The translations under genes were made by a program, and so were the position numbers. A stretch of 64,000 nucleotides of DNA from Agrobacterium tumefaciens (GTDB taxonomy: Bacteria; Pseudomonadota; Alphaproteobacteria; Rhizobiales; Rhizobiaceae), in assembly GCA_025559845.1 (NCBI GenBank), contig CP048469.1, forward strand, positions 1,240,001-1,304,000, written 5' to 3'. The notes beneath the pieces were generated by a model that saw only the letters and a program-made list of their open reading frames with translations, had not been told where the DNA came from and did no database searches. This document shows, one piece after another, positions 9,001 to 15,587 of this stretch (position 1 is the stretch's first letter; each line of letters opens with the position of its first letter).

Positions 9001-11720
9001 CGCTCGGGGAAACGATAGTCCTCGATCGGTGGCGCGATCTGCGTGATGTTGGCGAGCGGCACCTGGTACACTTCGCCACTGCCGGAATCGACCACGACGG
9101 CCTCATCGCCCTCGTAGCTCTCAACCGTGCCCATGAACGGCTCGATGCCTTCGGCCTCGACACGCACCGTGGCTCTGGTGGCCGGCCTGCCATCGATCGG
9201 CGCACCGGCATCCGCCGCCGCTGCACGTTCGGAACCGCGCTGCTGACCATGATCTGCAGCACGGCGCAGCGGGCCCCGGTTGTCTGGTTCTGCCTCAGGG
9301 GCTTCGATATCCTGCGGCGCAGACTGCTCTGCACCTGCACCGCGACGAGGACGGGCCAAGCCGCCAGCACCGCCCATGCCGCCGCCCATCGCGCCGCCAA
9401 CAGCCACACCAGATGCCAAGGATTCGCCGAGACCTTCTGTCAGCTCCTGATCCGGATTGACGCGGCGCATTGCTGCGTTCTCGGCGACGGTCTGGCCTAC
9501 GCTCTGCGGGGCCTCTTCAAACAAGCCTTCCGCAATCGCGCCACGCGTCATGCCAGTGGCGACGCGACGGACCACGCCGCCCTCAACGCCTTCGGCAACA
9601 ATCTTCGCCAGTGCACGGTCGCCCATGCCACCGAATGCGCCGGTGACGACACCTGCCGTAACGAGAGCCTGCATCTGCGCATCGCTGCTCACCGCTGCAA
9701 TGGCGTCATCCTCGGACATGCCCTGCGAAACGAGCTGCTTGACCGCATCCGACTGCACCAATTGCTCACGCGGCATTTCCGCGATCTTCTGGCGCACCGA
9801 GTTTGCGGCGTCTGCACCGCCCAACAATCCCTCGGTGATGCCGCCTGCCAGTGTTGCAGCCTTTGCCGCTGCTGCTGCCGCGACCTCAGTCGTCGCGCCT
9901 TGCGCCAGTGTCGCAAGATATGCGCCCCGAGCAACCAAGCCGGCGGGTGCCATGCTGGCGATTGTCGACGGGCCGCTTTCAGCGATCGCACCGATGTAGC
10001 TGCGCGGATCGGTCCACGCATCGCCCAGCCTGCTGTTCTCTTCGTCCCACCACTTCTTGTCTCGAGCTGCTTCACCCTCTGGCGAAAGCGTGGCGTTCTG
10101 ACGGTCAATGCTCTGCTGCAGGCGTTCATCGCTGCTGGTGCCGCCGCCGATCCACCTATCGATCCCGTCCAGCGCGTCGTTGATGAGCTTTCCACCTGGT
10201 ACCCTGTTGAGCAGCAGGTTGCCGAGGTTGTCGAGCGACTGGCTCGAGCCACTGGCTCCGGCACCCCAGCGACGTACGATGTCGCCAGCCGTGCCGCTCG
10301 CGCGGTTCTCCTTGTCCCACTGCTCCTGCCACGCGCCAAGCTCGCTCTCCGAGATCTCGCGGTACCTGCCCGGTTCCTTTGCCTCGAGGCCGGTGAGCGT
10401 CTTCTCGACCGTGGCGTTGTTGGCCGTCACCTCAGCCTCAGCGGCCTTGCGCTCTGCATCGGCCTTGGCCTGTTCTTCCGTCAACCGGCGCGTCTCGGCC
10501 GCACTGACTGCATCCTGCTCGATGGGATTTGCGCCGCCGGAGTACAGGCCGAGAGGGTCGCTGGCCTTGAAACCAGCATCAGCGACGATGCCCTTCGCCT
10601 CACCTGCCGCCCCCGGGTTCGCTGCCACCTCCTGAAACCATGCCGGTGCGCTGCGCATATTCCGGTTGCTGCGGTCGTACATGAACCACGGCGTACCCTT
10701 GCCGGTCTGATCCTTCATGTCGACGTGCAGCATGTCCGGGCTGTCTTTGTAGGTGATGAACCTACGAGCACCACGCGCATACAGCTCTCTCACGAGCTGC
10801 TGCCGCTCTGGCTCGCTCATGCCTTTCATCGACACGTCCGACGCCTTGCCTGTAGAATGCTCACCCGGTCCGTTCGCCTTTGCCGCCTCGACGCGATGCT
10901 TGGGCGAGCGGTACCCGGAGTTGATCGTGAAGTCGCGCCCCATGGCCTTCGACGTCTCGGAGAGGATCGATGCGAACTGCGGGTCGATGTTCTCCTGTCC
11001 GGCATGCACGAAGTTCAGCTTGCCGCCGGTACCGCGTGGCGCGTCCTCTGGCTCACGCACCAACCGGGCCAGCCCTTTGCCGTTCGGGTTGGGCGCGCTG
11101 GACTTGCCCTCATCACCCTGCAGCAGATCCTTGAACTGCCCCTTCGGGCCATACAGGCCAAGTGGGTCTTGCTCTGGCACGAACGCCGTCGATGTTGACG
11201 GTTCCTTGCCCTGCTTTCCACTCTTGGAATTGTAATAGACGTGCTCGCCGATCTTCGTCGTCTGCGGCATCGACGATGCCCAATACGGATTGACCGACGT
11301 GGCATGGTAATGATCCGCGCCTCCGGTCGGATCTGGGCCGTCGCTGGTCAGCACGCTGCGGAGAATGCCCTCAGCTCGAGCACGCATCGCAGGATCGCGC
11401 ATAGCCTCGACGGCCTTTGCGCCTGGCTGGGCGTAACCGGTGAACTGATCTGGCTCGCGCACCACATCACCAATGGACTTGCCACGGATATTCGATCGAT
11501 TGCGGATGACATGCGCAACGCCAGCCATGCCGTCGTCACCCTCGCCTGCAGCTTCGGCGATAACGGTGTTTACCGTATCGTCCCAATCGCGCTGCGACAT
11601 GCCTGCAGGCAGTGATGGTTTTGTATCGTTTTGAGGAGAAAGCCCGGGCGTTGTACCGCCGTACAGGTTGAGAGGATCATTCCACTCGGCATTGTCGCCG
11701 AGACCAAGGACGATGGGCAT
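1..11720 (-). CDS. Giant phage polyvalent protein (lytic domains + InPase + N6-MTase + helicase + RadC/JAB), partial
   Basis: The frame is open from ATG 11720 (AGGAG 8 nt upstream) to the window edge: at least 3906 codons, no stop. Domains in order, approximate residues: SleB-type cell-wall hydrolase 40-150; M15-type peptidase 235-345 (SGYRS, GxHxxGxAxD and MLHVDM motifs); hydrophobic Ala/Gly-rich segment 575-790; two related SH3/KOW-like units near 840-905 and 957-1000; InPase-like domain 1280-1370 (DKDHIDIF); N6-adenine methylase near 1990-2090 (GNPPFG); SNF2-like helicase 2690-3275 (VGAGKT, VDEAHEF, DGRGIRQG); RadC/JAB domain near 3615-3680 (FHNHPSSG). The layout matches DarB-like polyvalent proteins, virion proteins injected with the DNA. 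Inferred role: peptidoglycan breach and membrane passage, then protection of incoming DNA from restriction. The C-terminus lies outside the window. Confidence 0.92.
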   Translation of the reverse strand, partial: MPIVLGLGDNAEWNDPLNLYGGTTPGLSPQNDTKPSLPAGMSQRDWDDTVNTVIAEAAGEGDDGMAGVAHVIRNRSNIRGKSIGDVVREPDQFTGYAQPGAKAVEAMRDPAMRARAEGILRSVLTSDGPDPTGGADHYHATSVNPYWASSMPQTTKIGEHVYYNSKSGKQGKEPSTSTAFVPEQDPLGLYGPKGQFKDLLQGDEGKSSAPNPNGKGLARLVREPEDAPRGTGGKLNFVHAGQENIDPQFASILSETSKAMGRDFTINSGYRSPKHRVEAAKANGPGEHSTGKASDVSMKGMSEPERQQLVRELYARGARRFITYKDSPDMLHVDMKDQTGKGTPWFMYDRSNRNMRSAPAWFQEVAANPGAAGEAKGIVADAGFKASDPLGLYSGGANPIEQDAVSAAETRRLTEEQAKADAERKAAEAEVTANNATVEKTLTGLEAKEPGRYREISESELGAWQEQWDKENRASGTAGDIVRRWGAGASGSSQSLDNLGNLLLNRVPGGKLINDALDGIDRWIGGGTSSDERLQQSIDRQNATLSPEGEAARDKKWWDEENSRLGDAWTDPRSYIGAIAESGPSTIASMAPAGLVARGAYLATLAQGATTEVAAAAAAKAATLAGGITEGLLGGADAANSVRQKIAEMPREQLVQSDAVKQLVSQGMSEDDAIAAVSSDAQMQALVTAGVVTGAFGGMGDRALAKIVAEGVEGGVVRRVATGMTRGAIAEGLFEEAPQSVGQTVAENAAMRRVNPDQELTEGLGESLASGVAVGGAMGGGMGGAGGLARPRRGAGAEQSAPQDIEAPEAEPDNRGPLRRAADHGQQRGSERAAAADAGAPIDGRPATRATVRVEAEGIEPFMGTVESYEGDEAVVVDSGSGEVYQVPLANITQIAPPIEDYRFPERSSDGMPEQSADPALEPMAPVASQVTSEVPPRSEDKPATEMRPTRPQPGQRVIVDTPEAGRFAARIERYENEGNEALVVDDKGNPYQVPTTALNVSSLTAAQVEAQDLERNPPIEREIGDAGPNSRKIGGKTVVLPDDNHAALYDLAREQIMAKRLGGTSQVDMDNVLPAERKRLADALGVKVSDLASMADDYRYRAERAAKDARSTLPVKMHALNDRLLKQRQAARAKEAGEAQPQAADDGASWWEVDLTDPDRKRILAEAGVKRPERTPWANMTPGIKKKLLDVRDAQRAAAEDVATLAGETPTTTEAAANEAATSPTNDLPEPTPAQKEAGNYKVGRLKLGGLDISVENPAGSQRKGVSGSGKAWSVDMKSHYGYIRGTEGRDKDHIDIFVRPGTETLDDSAPIFVVDQKDPARGRFDEHKVMAGFDNEAQARAAYLENYTADWKGLGDISQTTLGDFKTWLKSGKTKDPFAPKWFASQDKADAYVAKNKMGQTHEVVQRGKRFEVLERSRTTPPVLSAKGGEIDPSAYPWTDVWNSEADAISDALSRIAEVNGGDTPISDAIKAKVSNKALLELIQTRWGEGGAGGNRYMIETRKGPSVTITLEKDGGNERIVLRGKDLADAVRKEFAVSLEDMRREAAAREATPPATPAPVEQKPKPKKGKAPDNLARLENYFRPGRDVPGYGGPDRVIGFDRGGPRGWNVTVAEIKADGSLDRERNHSTQPSEKDLARWERDNPVPERTAEKPAAAPQKAKPAVSENKLFTDDAAAKARELLRKKLSGNTLNSGIDPELLQAGITLAGYHIEKGARTFAAYASAMLADLGEGARPYLKSWYMGVKYDPRAAAFDGMSSAADVEAADVNTFTGAENEPAELDRAGAPALERVPAEEVQGAESGRDAGRGAERRSGADVSGSRPARAERVPAGRGVADGEGELPLASAGRQPAGRNDQPDVSGSDERRTQRSTDSRDRVTETSVASVPAQQRPTDYVITSEDGLGEGGQKAKYRANVAAIELVKKLDEEKRPATRDEQAVLAKWVGWGGLRSAFPREDGSVAKGWEREAAQLKGLLTKEEFSAAESSTRNAHFTSPEIVDAAWSIVQRLGFKGGQVLEPSVGAGNFLGLMPGDLRGPSNVTGVELDRITGSIAKHLYPNANIQAPVGFEKLTVPDSYFDLAIGNPPFGSEKLYDKERTHLNKLSIHNFFFAKAIETLRPGGVLAMVVTNRFLDGQSASARNMIHAKADFIGAIRLPNDAFLKNAGTEVTTDIVILQRRENGAAPKSSDWLEVVDYRGKDGNSVPLNKYFANNPEMMVGDFGAYGTMYGPDEPALIARGGQDTPAELAKAVEKLPRDIMAEPGAARVTETVTVPETVTDVQVGTMFAAPDGTIHLRTPDHIGNATSQAVTFSNDTAKERVSGMIRVRDAFAKLRRAQISETATEQQIENLRKRLNSLYDGFVKSNGPVNSDANKRLFRDDPTWPQISALEQNFDKGLSAGMAKKTGEKARPATADKAAIFSRRTQQPYRRPTSASSAKDALATVLNDYGRIDLEAMSRLYGKPVDAIVDELGPLVFRTPTGAYETSDQYLSGNVKQKLAEAERAAEQDPEFRRNVNALRDVIPADIEAIDIDVKPGAPWLPASHVQDFISHIGQGSIRPKVFYSAANAKWDIEVPQVTPAAQVQWGTDRAPVGTVLSAVLNGQTITINDRTTDGKSVVNQAATDAANEKVERVKAEWRKWLWQDDTRRDDLARLYNDTFNTDVIQQFDGSHLTLPGKVGDDIIELRPSQKNFIWRTLQSGTALADHTVGAGKTFAAIASVMEKRRTGQARKPMLVVPNHLVGQWAADFVRLYPGAKVLAATKQDFEKDRRKRLFARIATGDWDAVIVAHSSFGRIGIDPNYEAQFIQQQMDDLEASLAEVRRATGAKSRNVAQLTKWRDNLKAKMERLLDSGRKDDGLTFDELGVDALYVDEAHEFKNLAYSTSMQRVAGLGNMAGSAKAADLYMKSRFVLERTGGNNVVFLTGTPLSNTMAEMFTVQRYLDEKALRAMGVSHFDAWARVFGEVVTDWELSPSGQYRLNSRFAKFVNVPELMQRYRSFADVITNDDIKAQLAAQGKKFPLPKVKGGKPTNVVVERSSDQAAFIGEGKSDDAGNLVFPRGSLVWRAENLPKKAEKGKDNMLKVMSDARKAALDMRLIDPNYPDHKKSKVHRAANEMKRIYDATKEQRGTQLVFIDLSTPKKAQAAEAARLRDLMEKADNGDEAAIEALDKVSPDELLALESTFSVYDDLKQKLIDRGIPEAEIAFIHDANTETQKEELFGKVRSGRVRFLFGSTAKMGAGTNVQNRLVALHHLDAPWRPSDLEQRDGRGIRQGNELYAADPEGFEIEILRYATKNTLDARQWQTIEAKARFIQQMRKGDMKAREIEDIAGEAANAAEMKAAASGNPLILEEMDTRRKLRQLEGQSVEHDREQHRIKGKIRSLEEEAGKLRSGMAAVQADAELASNAPAEFAGTINGEAFDKRKEFGAAIVSAMRKELIDKEGVREIGEYAGFKIGIEPMGYGRAFNVTINGGKEYHVPVDDASDVDAAGLATRIANTVKRIANQPDLDKARIAEIGTQTPALEKQIGAWIGTQDLAETSERHRRLLDALKPQPKSATAAKTVESGEYDAPIANKRPDPVETGSANDLLTVGLPSAPSGTAIFKWAKDTIARFGKNGHEYLMAVDDDGSIVEFGTAKKKAATGINNTLLGALMNPDRRIVVFHNHPSSGPLSVADLTMLALPGLHSVWAFGKDGMQMRAALTPEADVFVQASTDHNGVVRAWKNELASALEDIDAFLRPLVERGEITAEMGNEAYRNTAAIVADKAGIIDISSNNKYDTSAIEGLEARLDKLAVALKGQISDGTAAGTDQRVSRRSPRDVRHVAEVEGLARLGEPVVAPRSGPAGLSETSTPNYQRKERRPEQQPGRAQRVTQSRVVEELRGKLIDIQPTLLKTIPLNYFNELARSNMT
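116..325 (-). CDS. Nested small ORF inside the giant gene (69 aa)
   Basis: The ORF lies in the frame shifted +1 from the giant gene and wholly inside it, just after the RadC/JAB domain. The ATG at 325 follows a purine stretch (AAGGGA, 10 nt upstream). By my count 53 of 69 sense codons end in G or C, against about 30 of 69 for the giant frame over the same bases, so this frame looks like the one under coding selection. The product is hydrophilic and tryptophan-rich (KWKDWH, WSPRDPDRQAYLK) with no recognised domain. It could instead mark a frameshifted stretch of the large gene, but the large frame stays open across it. Function unknown. Confidence 0.65.
   Translation of the reverse strand: MAQQQAQIRGFHDDPPATFDTLQKWKDWHASVSQWSPRDPDRQAYLKQARQIIREKSADQSNSQVEPNA
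6083..6391 (-). CDS. Nested small ORF inside the giant gene (102 aa)
   Basis: The ORF is nested +1 in the linker between the InPase-containing half and the methylase-helicase half of the giant protein. The ATG at 6391 has GGAG about 6 nt upstream. By my count 85 of 102 sense codons end in G or C, against about 39 percent for the giant frame here. The product is a compact, charged, probably helical protein (WIELGRQHWKEFLPKRY at the N-terminus, GNYLLLPPEG later). It resembles small phage proteins of the WxxLGxxHWxEFLPxxY type that I recall without a function. The giant frame encodes a low-complexity Arg/Gly/Ala/Glu linker over these bases, so the small gene seems to be overprinted on a spacer. 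Confidence 0.75.
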   Translation of the reverse strand: MNLQNWIELGRQHWKEFLPKRYKELKVAGTLDEALKDAAEQTYLEADQLEQNGFQPDEAWQMVRGNYLLLPPEGSQQAETTSQTSQDLMSAARSGQRTVAIE

Positions 11721-11922
11721 GCGTGGGCTCCTGATCGAGAGCCGCACTCATGCGCGGACGTGATGATCCGTTTATAGTTTGAACCGCATCGAATTGGAAG
11801 TTGGATTGAGTTTCTGCGGTTTTTTCAATGTGTTCAACACCTGTGGATTGCTTGGCCTCCCACGTCGACTTGCAAAGGCAAAGGTGCACAATCGAGTTCT
11901 TGGAATCGTTAGGAGAAATACC

Positions 11923-12156
11923 ATGACAGATAAAATCCCGAACCAGCGCTGGGACGTCTACATCGCTAATCCAGACAGTGAAGATCAATTTCGCGGCAAG
12001 GCGGTTTTAGCAGATCCTGCGCGCCCTTTGCCTGATGAAGTCCTACGTAACTTCACCATAGATAAAGAGGACGAGCTGGTCATTATTACAGACCCGCTTA
12101 TGCGCGACTATCAAATGGTTGCGGCTCACGGCTTTGTTCTATCTACGATTGAGTGA
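11923..12156 (+). CDS. Small hypothetical protein (77 aa)
   Basis: The start at 11923 is set by AGGAG (11911-11915) 7 nt upstream; longer upstream starts would run through a poorly coding stretch. The soluble, acidic product shows no domain I recognise. It is one of two plus-strand genes between the giant gene and the acyltransferase, both of which read leftward, so it probably belongs to an independently transcribed cassette carried by the lysogen. Function unknown. Confidence 0.6.
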   Translation: MTDKIPNQRWDVYIANPDSEDQFRGKAVLADPARPLPDEVLRNFTIDKEDELVIITDPLMRDYQMVAAHGFVLSTIE

Positions 12157-12226
12157 CACGCGAAACGCTGCCACCCCTTTTATGGTGTGACAAAATTCCG
12201 CCCTCACCCACTCGCACTGTCCCTCG

Positions 12227-12517
12227 ATGACCGAACCTTACCAACCCAAATACCGCTGGAAGCGCACCCAGATCGACGCTCAAGACCCGCCCACGGATTT
12301 CGACTGGACGGGTTACGACGGCGTCGAGGTTGTCGGCCGTGTACGCAAAGACATGCACGGTCCGACAAAAGGCAAATGGCAATGGGCTGGCTATTTTCCG
12401 TCTGGCTTCAAAGGCGCTCCGCCAACGCCGAATACCGGCTACGTCGAAACCGCTCGTCTGGCGATGCAGAAGTGTGAAGAGTATTGGGAGCGAGCGAACG
12501 AGGCGAACAGTAGATGA
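12227..12517 (+). CDS. Small hypothetical protein (96 aa)
   Basis: The product is rich in Trp, Tyr and Pro (YRWKRTQ, FDWTGYDG, WQWAGYF) and ends in an acidic helix (CEEYWERANEA). No clear Shine-Dalgarno precedes the ATG at 12227. It follows the 77-aa gene by 70 bp on the same strand and converges on the acyltransferase gene, whose stop lies 16 bp beyond. It looks like a soluble beta-rich phage or cassette protein; I do not recognise the family. Confidence 0.55.
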   Translation: MTEPYQPKYRWKRTQIDAQDPPTDFDWTGYDGVEVVGRVRKDMHGPTKGKWQWAGYFPSGFKGAPPTPNTGYVETARLAMQKCEEYWERANEANSR

Positions 12518-12532
12518 GCATCGACGTCCGCG

Positions 12533-13642
12533 TTAAGCGATGACAACTCTACGCTGGAATACAGATTGAATAGCGGAAGACAAGCGAACTGCTATCGGCT
12601 TTTCAATCCATTGTGCGATGACGAAGGCTACGGCGATTGAACCAGCAAATGCCAGCGCAATTGATGCCTCTGGAGACACCCCTGTCGGGTAGAGCCACAG
12701 CATAATCGCTCCGCCAACATGAAAATGGACCAAATACAGTGGGTATGTGATCCGCCCGAGAGCCATGACGAGTCCTCTAACAGGCGTTAAAACGCGAGAG
12801 ATGTAACTGTTCCAGTAGATCGACCCGGCCATAGCAAACATCGCAAAAGCCCAAACAAGATAAGGGACCATTGGCCAGAGGTCGAAACCAAACCCTGGCT
12901 TTTCCCACACGAGTGATGTCTTGATTTGTACCCACGTCGGCAAGAGCGACACCACCATAACAGCAACATTCAACGCGCTCGCGCCTTTTGTTTTGAGCAG
13001 CCAGAACGCGACCCCTAGGGCAAAGTAGCAGCCATGCTGCAAAAGGAATAACTGAGTGAGACGCCCGGTGGTATCTTCATAAAATCCGCTTGTCACCGCC
13101 AGCCAATAAAACGCCGAAGCAAATGCGACAGCGAGGCATACCCACGCGATGCGATCAAAGCTACGGAAAATCAGTAGCGCCAACATTAAACCGTAAAACA
13201 TTATCTCAATGGGCAGTGTCCAAATTTGACCAGCAATCCACGGCCCGAATGGGAAAAATGTGATGCTCTTCGCGTATAGATAAAGCGCCGAAGAGACAGG
13301 AAATGCCTGCCAGTAGAGCGTGATGGCTAAGCAGATTGTCGCGCTTATCCACATTACTGGCGCCAGTCTGGCTATACGTCCGACAATGAACTTAGAGGGC
13401 GCAGAATTCTCACTAGAAAACGCTATGACAAATCCGGAGATGACGAAGAATATTTGAACTCCGACCCACCCGAACCATGTCTCTTCCGACCACGACCACA
13501 AGATATCCGGGGCCCGTAATTCTTCGTGGAGATAGTATGTATCGAGAGACCAAGCTTTGTATCCGAGATGATACGCCATAACCATAATAGCGGCTATGAA
13601 CCGAAGTACATCGATCCCGAGATATATTTCCCGATTACGCAT
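12533..13642 (-). CDS. Acyltransferase family 3 (OafA/YrhL-like) integral membrane O-acyltransferase
   Basis: The 369-aa protein has about ten hydrophobic segments. The family signature sits at the N-terminus: GIDVLRFIAA, then MAYHLGY carrying the conserved His, then FFVISGFVIAF and GRIARLAPVMW. Such enzymes move an acetyl or other acyl group across the inner membrane onto surface polysaccharide. AGGAAGGGA 6 nt upstream supports the ATG at 13642. In a prophage this gene is a typical lysogenic-conversion function that changes the phage receptor or surface antigen. Base composition is visibly lower in GC than the neighbouring structural genes, which fits recent acquisition. The family is secure; the acceptor is unknown. 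Confidence 0.88.
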   Translation of the reverse strand: MRNREIYLGIDVLRFIAAIMVMAYHLGYKAWSLDTYYLHEELRAPDILWSWSEETWFGWVGVQIFFVISGFVIAFSSENSAPSKFIVGRIARLAPVMWISATICLAITLYWQAFPVSSALYLYAKSITFFPFGPWIAGQIWTLPIEIMFYGLMLALLIFRSFDRIAWVCLAVAFASAFYWLAVTSGFYEDTTGRLTQLFLLQHGCYFALGVAFWLLKTKGASALNVAVMVVSLLPTWVQIKTSLVWEKPGFGFDLWPMVPYLVWAFAMFAMAGSIYWNSYISRVLTPVRGLVMALGRITYPLYLVHFHVGGAIMLWLYPTGVSPEASIALAFAGSIAVAFVIAQWIEKPIAVRLSSAIQSVFQRRVVIA

Positions 13643-13721
13643 TTCGCATCCCTTCCTAGCCCCTTAAGGAAGAGTTACCGCAACGCAATAAATATTGCCA
13701 TGCAGCTCGAGGGATTTATTT

Positions 13722-13931
13722 CTACGATACGTAAGTTACCGAGGGATGAGCAATCATCACTTCATGCTGTGCCGGGGTTAGCCAAACTTTAATGACGAAG
13801 CCTGCCACCTTGTCAGTCGTATCGAGAGATACAGTCCCGCCATGCTTCTCGATCATGAAGGTTTTCCAACCAGGTACGTCTGTGTCATCGGGATCGTAAA
13901 ACGGGATGATGCGATAGATGTATTCGTTCAT
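13722..13931 (-). CDS. Small phage protein downstream of the fibre gene (69 aa)
   Basis: The ATG at 13931 overlaps the stop of the fibre-like gene as ATGA, so translation is probably coupled. The product opens MNEYIYRIIPFYDPDD and has alternating hydrophobic residues that suggest a small beta-rich fold. It is the last gene of the leftward structural block before the acyltransferase cassette. Phage proteins here are often fibre chaperones or attachment accessories, but nothing in the sequence proves that role. Confidence 0.65.
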   Translation of the reverse strand: MNEYIYRIIPFYDPDDTDVPGWKTFMIEKHGGTVSLDTTDKVAGFVIKVWLTPAQHEVMIAHPSVTYVS

Positions 13932-14863
13932 GCTGCAAGCGCCTTTATGCTAACTGTGCCGAAGAGAGGGGTGATGGAGGCTCGGACTGTGTGTCCTGCC
14001 TTCGTCGCGGTCGACAACCGGCCTCCCAAAGAGATATTCGAGCCGATGAGCTCTGCACCGTTCCTCGTCAAGGAAACGGCGCCCCCAACCACTTTCATTT
14101 CGATCTCATCGCCAATGACTACTTCTTGTGGCGATGTTCCTAGAGATATGAACCCCTCTGTCGTTGTTACAACGTATAATTGCCAGAGGTTCCCGTTCCG
14201 ACGAAGGCCTGCGTAATTGTCCCCGTCGATCATCCGCAGGCATAGAAAGAACGTCTGGGAATTTGCGATGGTCTGAATTGTGGTTTTGATAGAGTGGTTG
14301 GGTGACCCGGTTTCAACCATGTACGGCGTGTCGGGTGCTGCGCCCGCGACATGCTTTACGGTGCTAGCTCCGGTTGTTTGCGCCGATCGTCCACCCGCCC
14401 CTTTTATCCAAGAGCTGCGTGCCGAGAGATCGGCATTGTTTGCTCCGTCAGCGAAAGTATCGGTGAACGCAAACAGGGTGCCAGCACTCGGCGTAACGCT
14501 CTTCACATCGCTATCCGCCCCATTGCCTATCGCGTTTACAGCACGCACCTTAACGTTGACCGATGCACCGTTTGTCAGGCCGTTGATGTCGAAGGTGCCA
14601 GGGGACGATATGCCTGAGGCAGTCCAAGCCCCTGCGCCAACCTGGTATTGAATAGCCGTGATAGCTGACCCACCATCCGCTGGGAGCGCCGATATCGTAA
14701 CTGTTGCTCTGCCACCGACCGCGGCATCGACCACAGACCATTGCCCCGCGCCGAAGGCCGCTGGTGCGGTTTGAGCGGGGGGGCTGTTCTCGCCCTGCTT
14801 CGCCTCACTCAGGGCAACGAGCCTACGAAGCGACTTCATGTTCCCCTTGAGCCGCATCCCCAT
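13928..14863 (-). CDS. Tail-fibre/appendage-like protein with fibronectin type III domain
   Basis: The 311-aa product has a short basic N-terminus, a Pro/Ala linker, and a fibronectin type III-like domain at about residues 35-125 (motifs ITAIQYQVGAGAW and GLTNGASVNVKVRAVNAIG). A beta-rich C-terminal domain of about 180 residues (FAFTDTFADG, FFLCLRMIDGDNYAGLRR) resembles a jelly-roll carbohydrate-binding module. This arrangement suits a virion appendage contacting cell-surface sugars. The start at 14863 overlaps the upstream stop as TAATG; an in-frame ATG at 14857 is possible. No catalytic depolymerase motif is visible. Confidence 0.75.
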   Translation of the reverse strand: MGMRLKGNMKSLRRLVALSEAKQGENSPPAQTAPAAFGAGQWSVVDAAVGGRATVTISALPADGGSAITAIQYQVGAGAWTASGISSPGTFDINGLTNGASVNVKVRAVNAIGNGADSDVKSVTPSAGTLFAFTDTFADGANNADLSARSSWIKGAGGRSAQTTGASTVKHVAGAAPDTPYMVETGSPNHSIKTTIQTIANSQTFFLCLRMIDGDNYAGLRRNGNLWQLYVVTTTEGFISLGTSPQEVVIGDEIEMKVVGGAVSLTRNGAELIGSNISLGGRLSTATKAGHTVRASITPLFGTVSIKALAA

Positions 14864-15177
14864 TACGCAGCTACCCACACAAAGCGGTCGCCTGGCTTAA
14901 CATACAGGTCGTGTGGAGCGTTCGCCGCCAACAGCACATGGCGCGGGCTCTGTCCCGCATTCGACACGTCCGGACCATGAGCGACGAAGATATCGACAGT
15001 GTTCGTAACCCTGAAAACGGGGACGAGACCTTGGATGTCGGATGCACGCTGCGTTGTGGGAACGTTGGAAGCCGGTTCGGCTGACCACTGAGGGTCTTTG
15101 AAGAGCGCCTGCTTGTCTTTGGCGTTACCGTCGCCACCTGCATAACCGCAGATCACATGCACTTGCGGGAGAGCCAT
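14863..15177 (-). CDS. Small virion-associated protein, possibly decoration or fibre-base (104 aa)
   Basis: The ATG at 15177 is chosen because AAGGA lies 8 nt upstream; an extension to 15294 lacks such a site and is basic and non-coding in character. The product is a soluble, beta-rich single domain (PQVHVICGYAGG at the start, PGDRFVWVAA at the end). It overlaps the fibre-like gene by one base in the late block. I do not recognise the family; a head-decoration or fibre-adaptor role is inferred from position only. Confidence 0.65.
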   Translation of the reverse strand: MALPQVHVICGYAGGDGNAKDKQALFKDPQWSAEPASNVPTTQRASDIQGLVPVFRVTNTVDIFVAHGPDVSNAGQSPRHVLLAANAPHDLYVKPGDRFVWVAA

Positions 15178-15379
15178 TCGCGATATCCTTTTGCGAAGGG
15201 CACTCATGCGCCTGTTGATATGCGCAATATACCGGATTTTTGCCGCGTATCCAGCCCGGTACACGGTTGGAACCATTTGTGCGGCAACCAACAAGTTTCA
15301 GTGGACCGGGTGAAATTCACTGACATACTGCGGCAGCAGGCATTCGCACTTTTTCTTTTTTTAAATGGAAAGGTGCGTC

Positions 15380-15508
15380 ATGAACCATACAACCGATTTT
15401 TTCATGTTCTCATTCCCAGGCTTCCACGGGCAGGCAGAAGGAACATTAGCAGTCTTGTGTATTACTGCTGTAGTGCTCGTTGCACTTTGGAGGATACCAA
15501 GGCAGTGA
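15380..15508 (+). CDS. Small single-helix membrane protein (42 aa), plus strand
   Basis: A 42-codon reading frame starts at ATG 15380 with a GGAAAGG purine stretch 7 nt upstream. The N-terminus is hydrophobic (DFFMFSFPGFHGQ) and a transmembrane helix follows (LAVLCITAVVLVALW), ending in a short basic tail. It lies on the strand opposite to the surrounding late genes, in an otherwise empty 410-base gap. A pyrimidine tract (15344-15362) precedes it. It could be a lysogen-expressed membrane peptide such as a superinfection-exclusion factor; that role is a guess. Confidence 0.5.
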   Translation: MNHTTDFFMFSFPGFHGQAEGTLAVLCITAVVLVALWRIPRQ

Positions 15509-15587
15509 ACTATTGTTCACTGCTTCACACCAGCGACACGGCGCAGATAAGCCGCGAATGCGAGCAGTGACGCGTAAAACTTGTTTT

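Noticed and set aside
9249..11198. Plus-strand frame of 649 codons
   Set aside because: Antisense to the M15 and membrane-active part of the giant protein; Cys/Arg/Leu-rich shadow.
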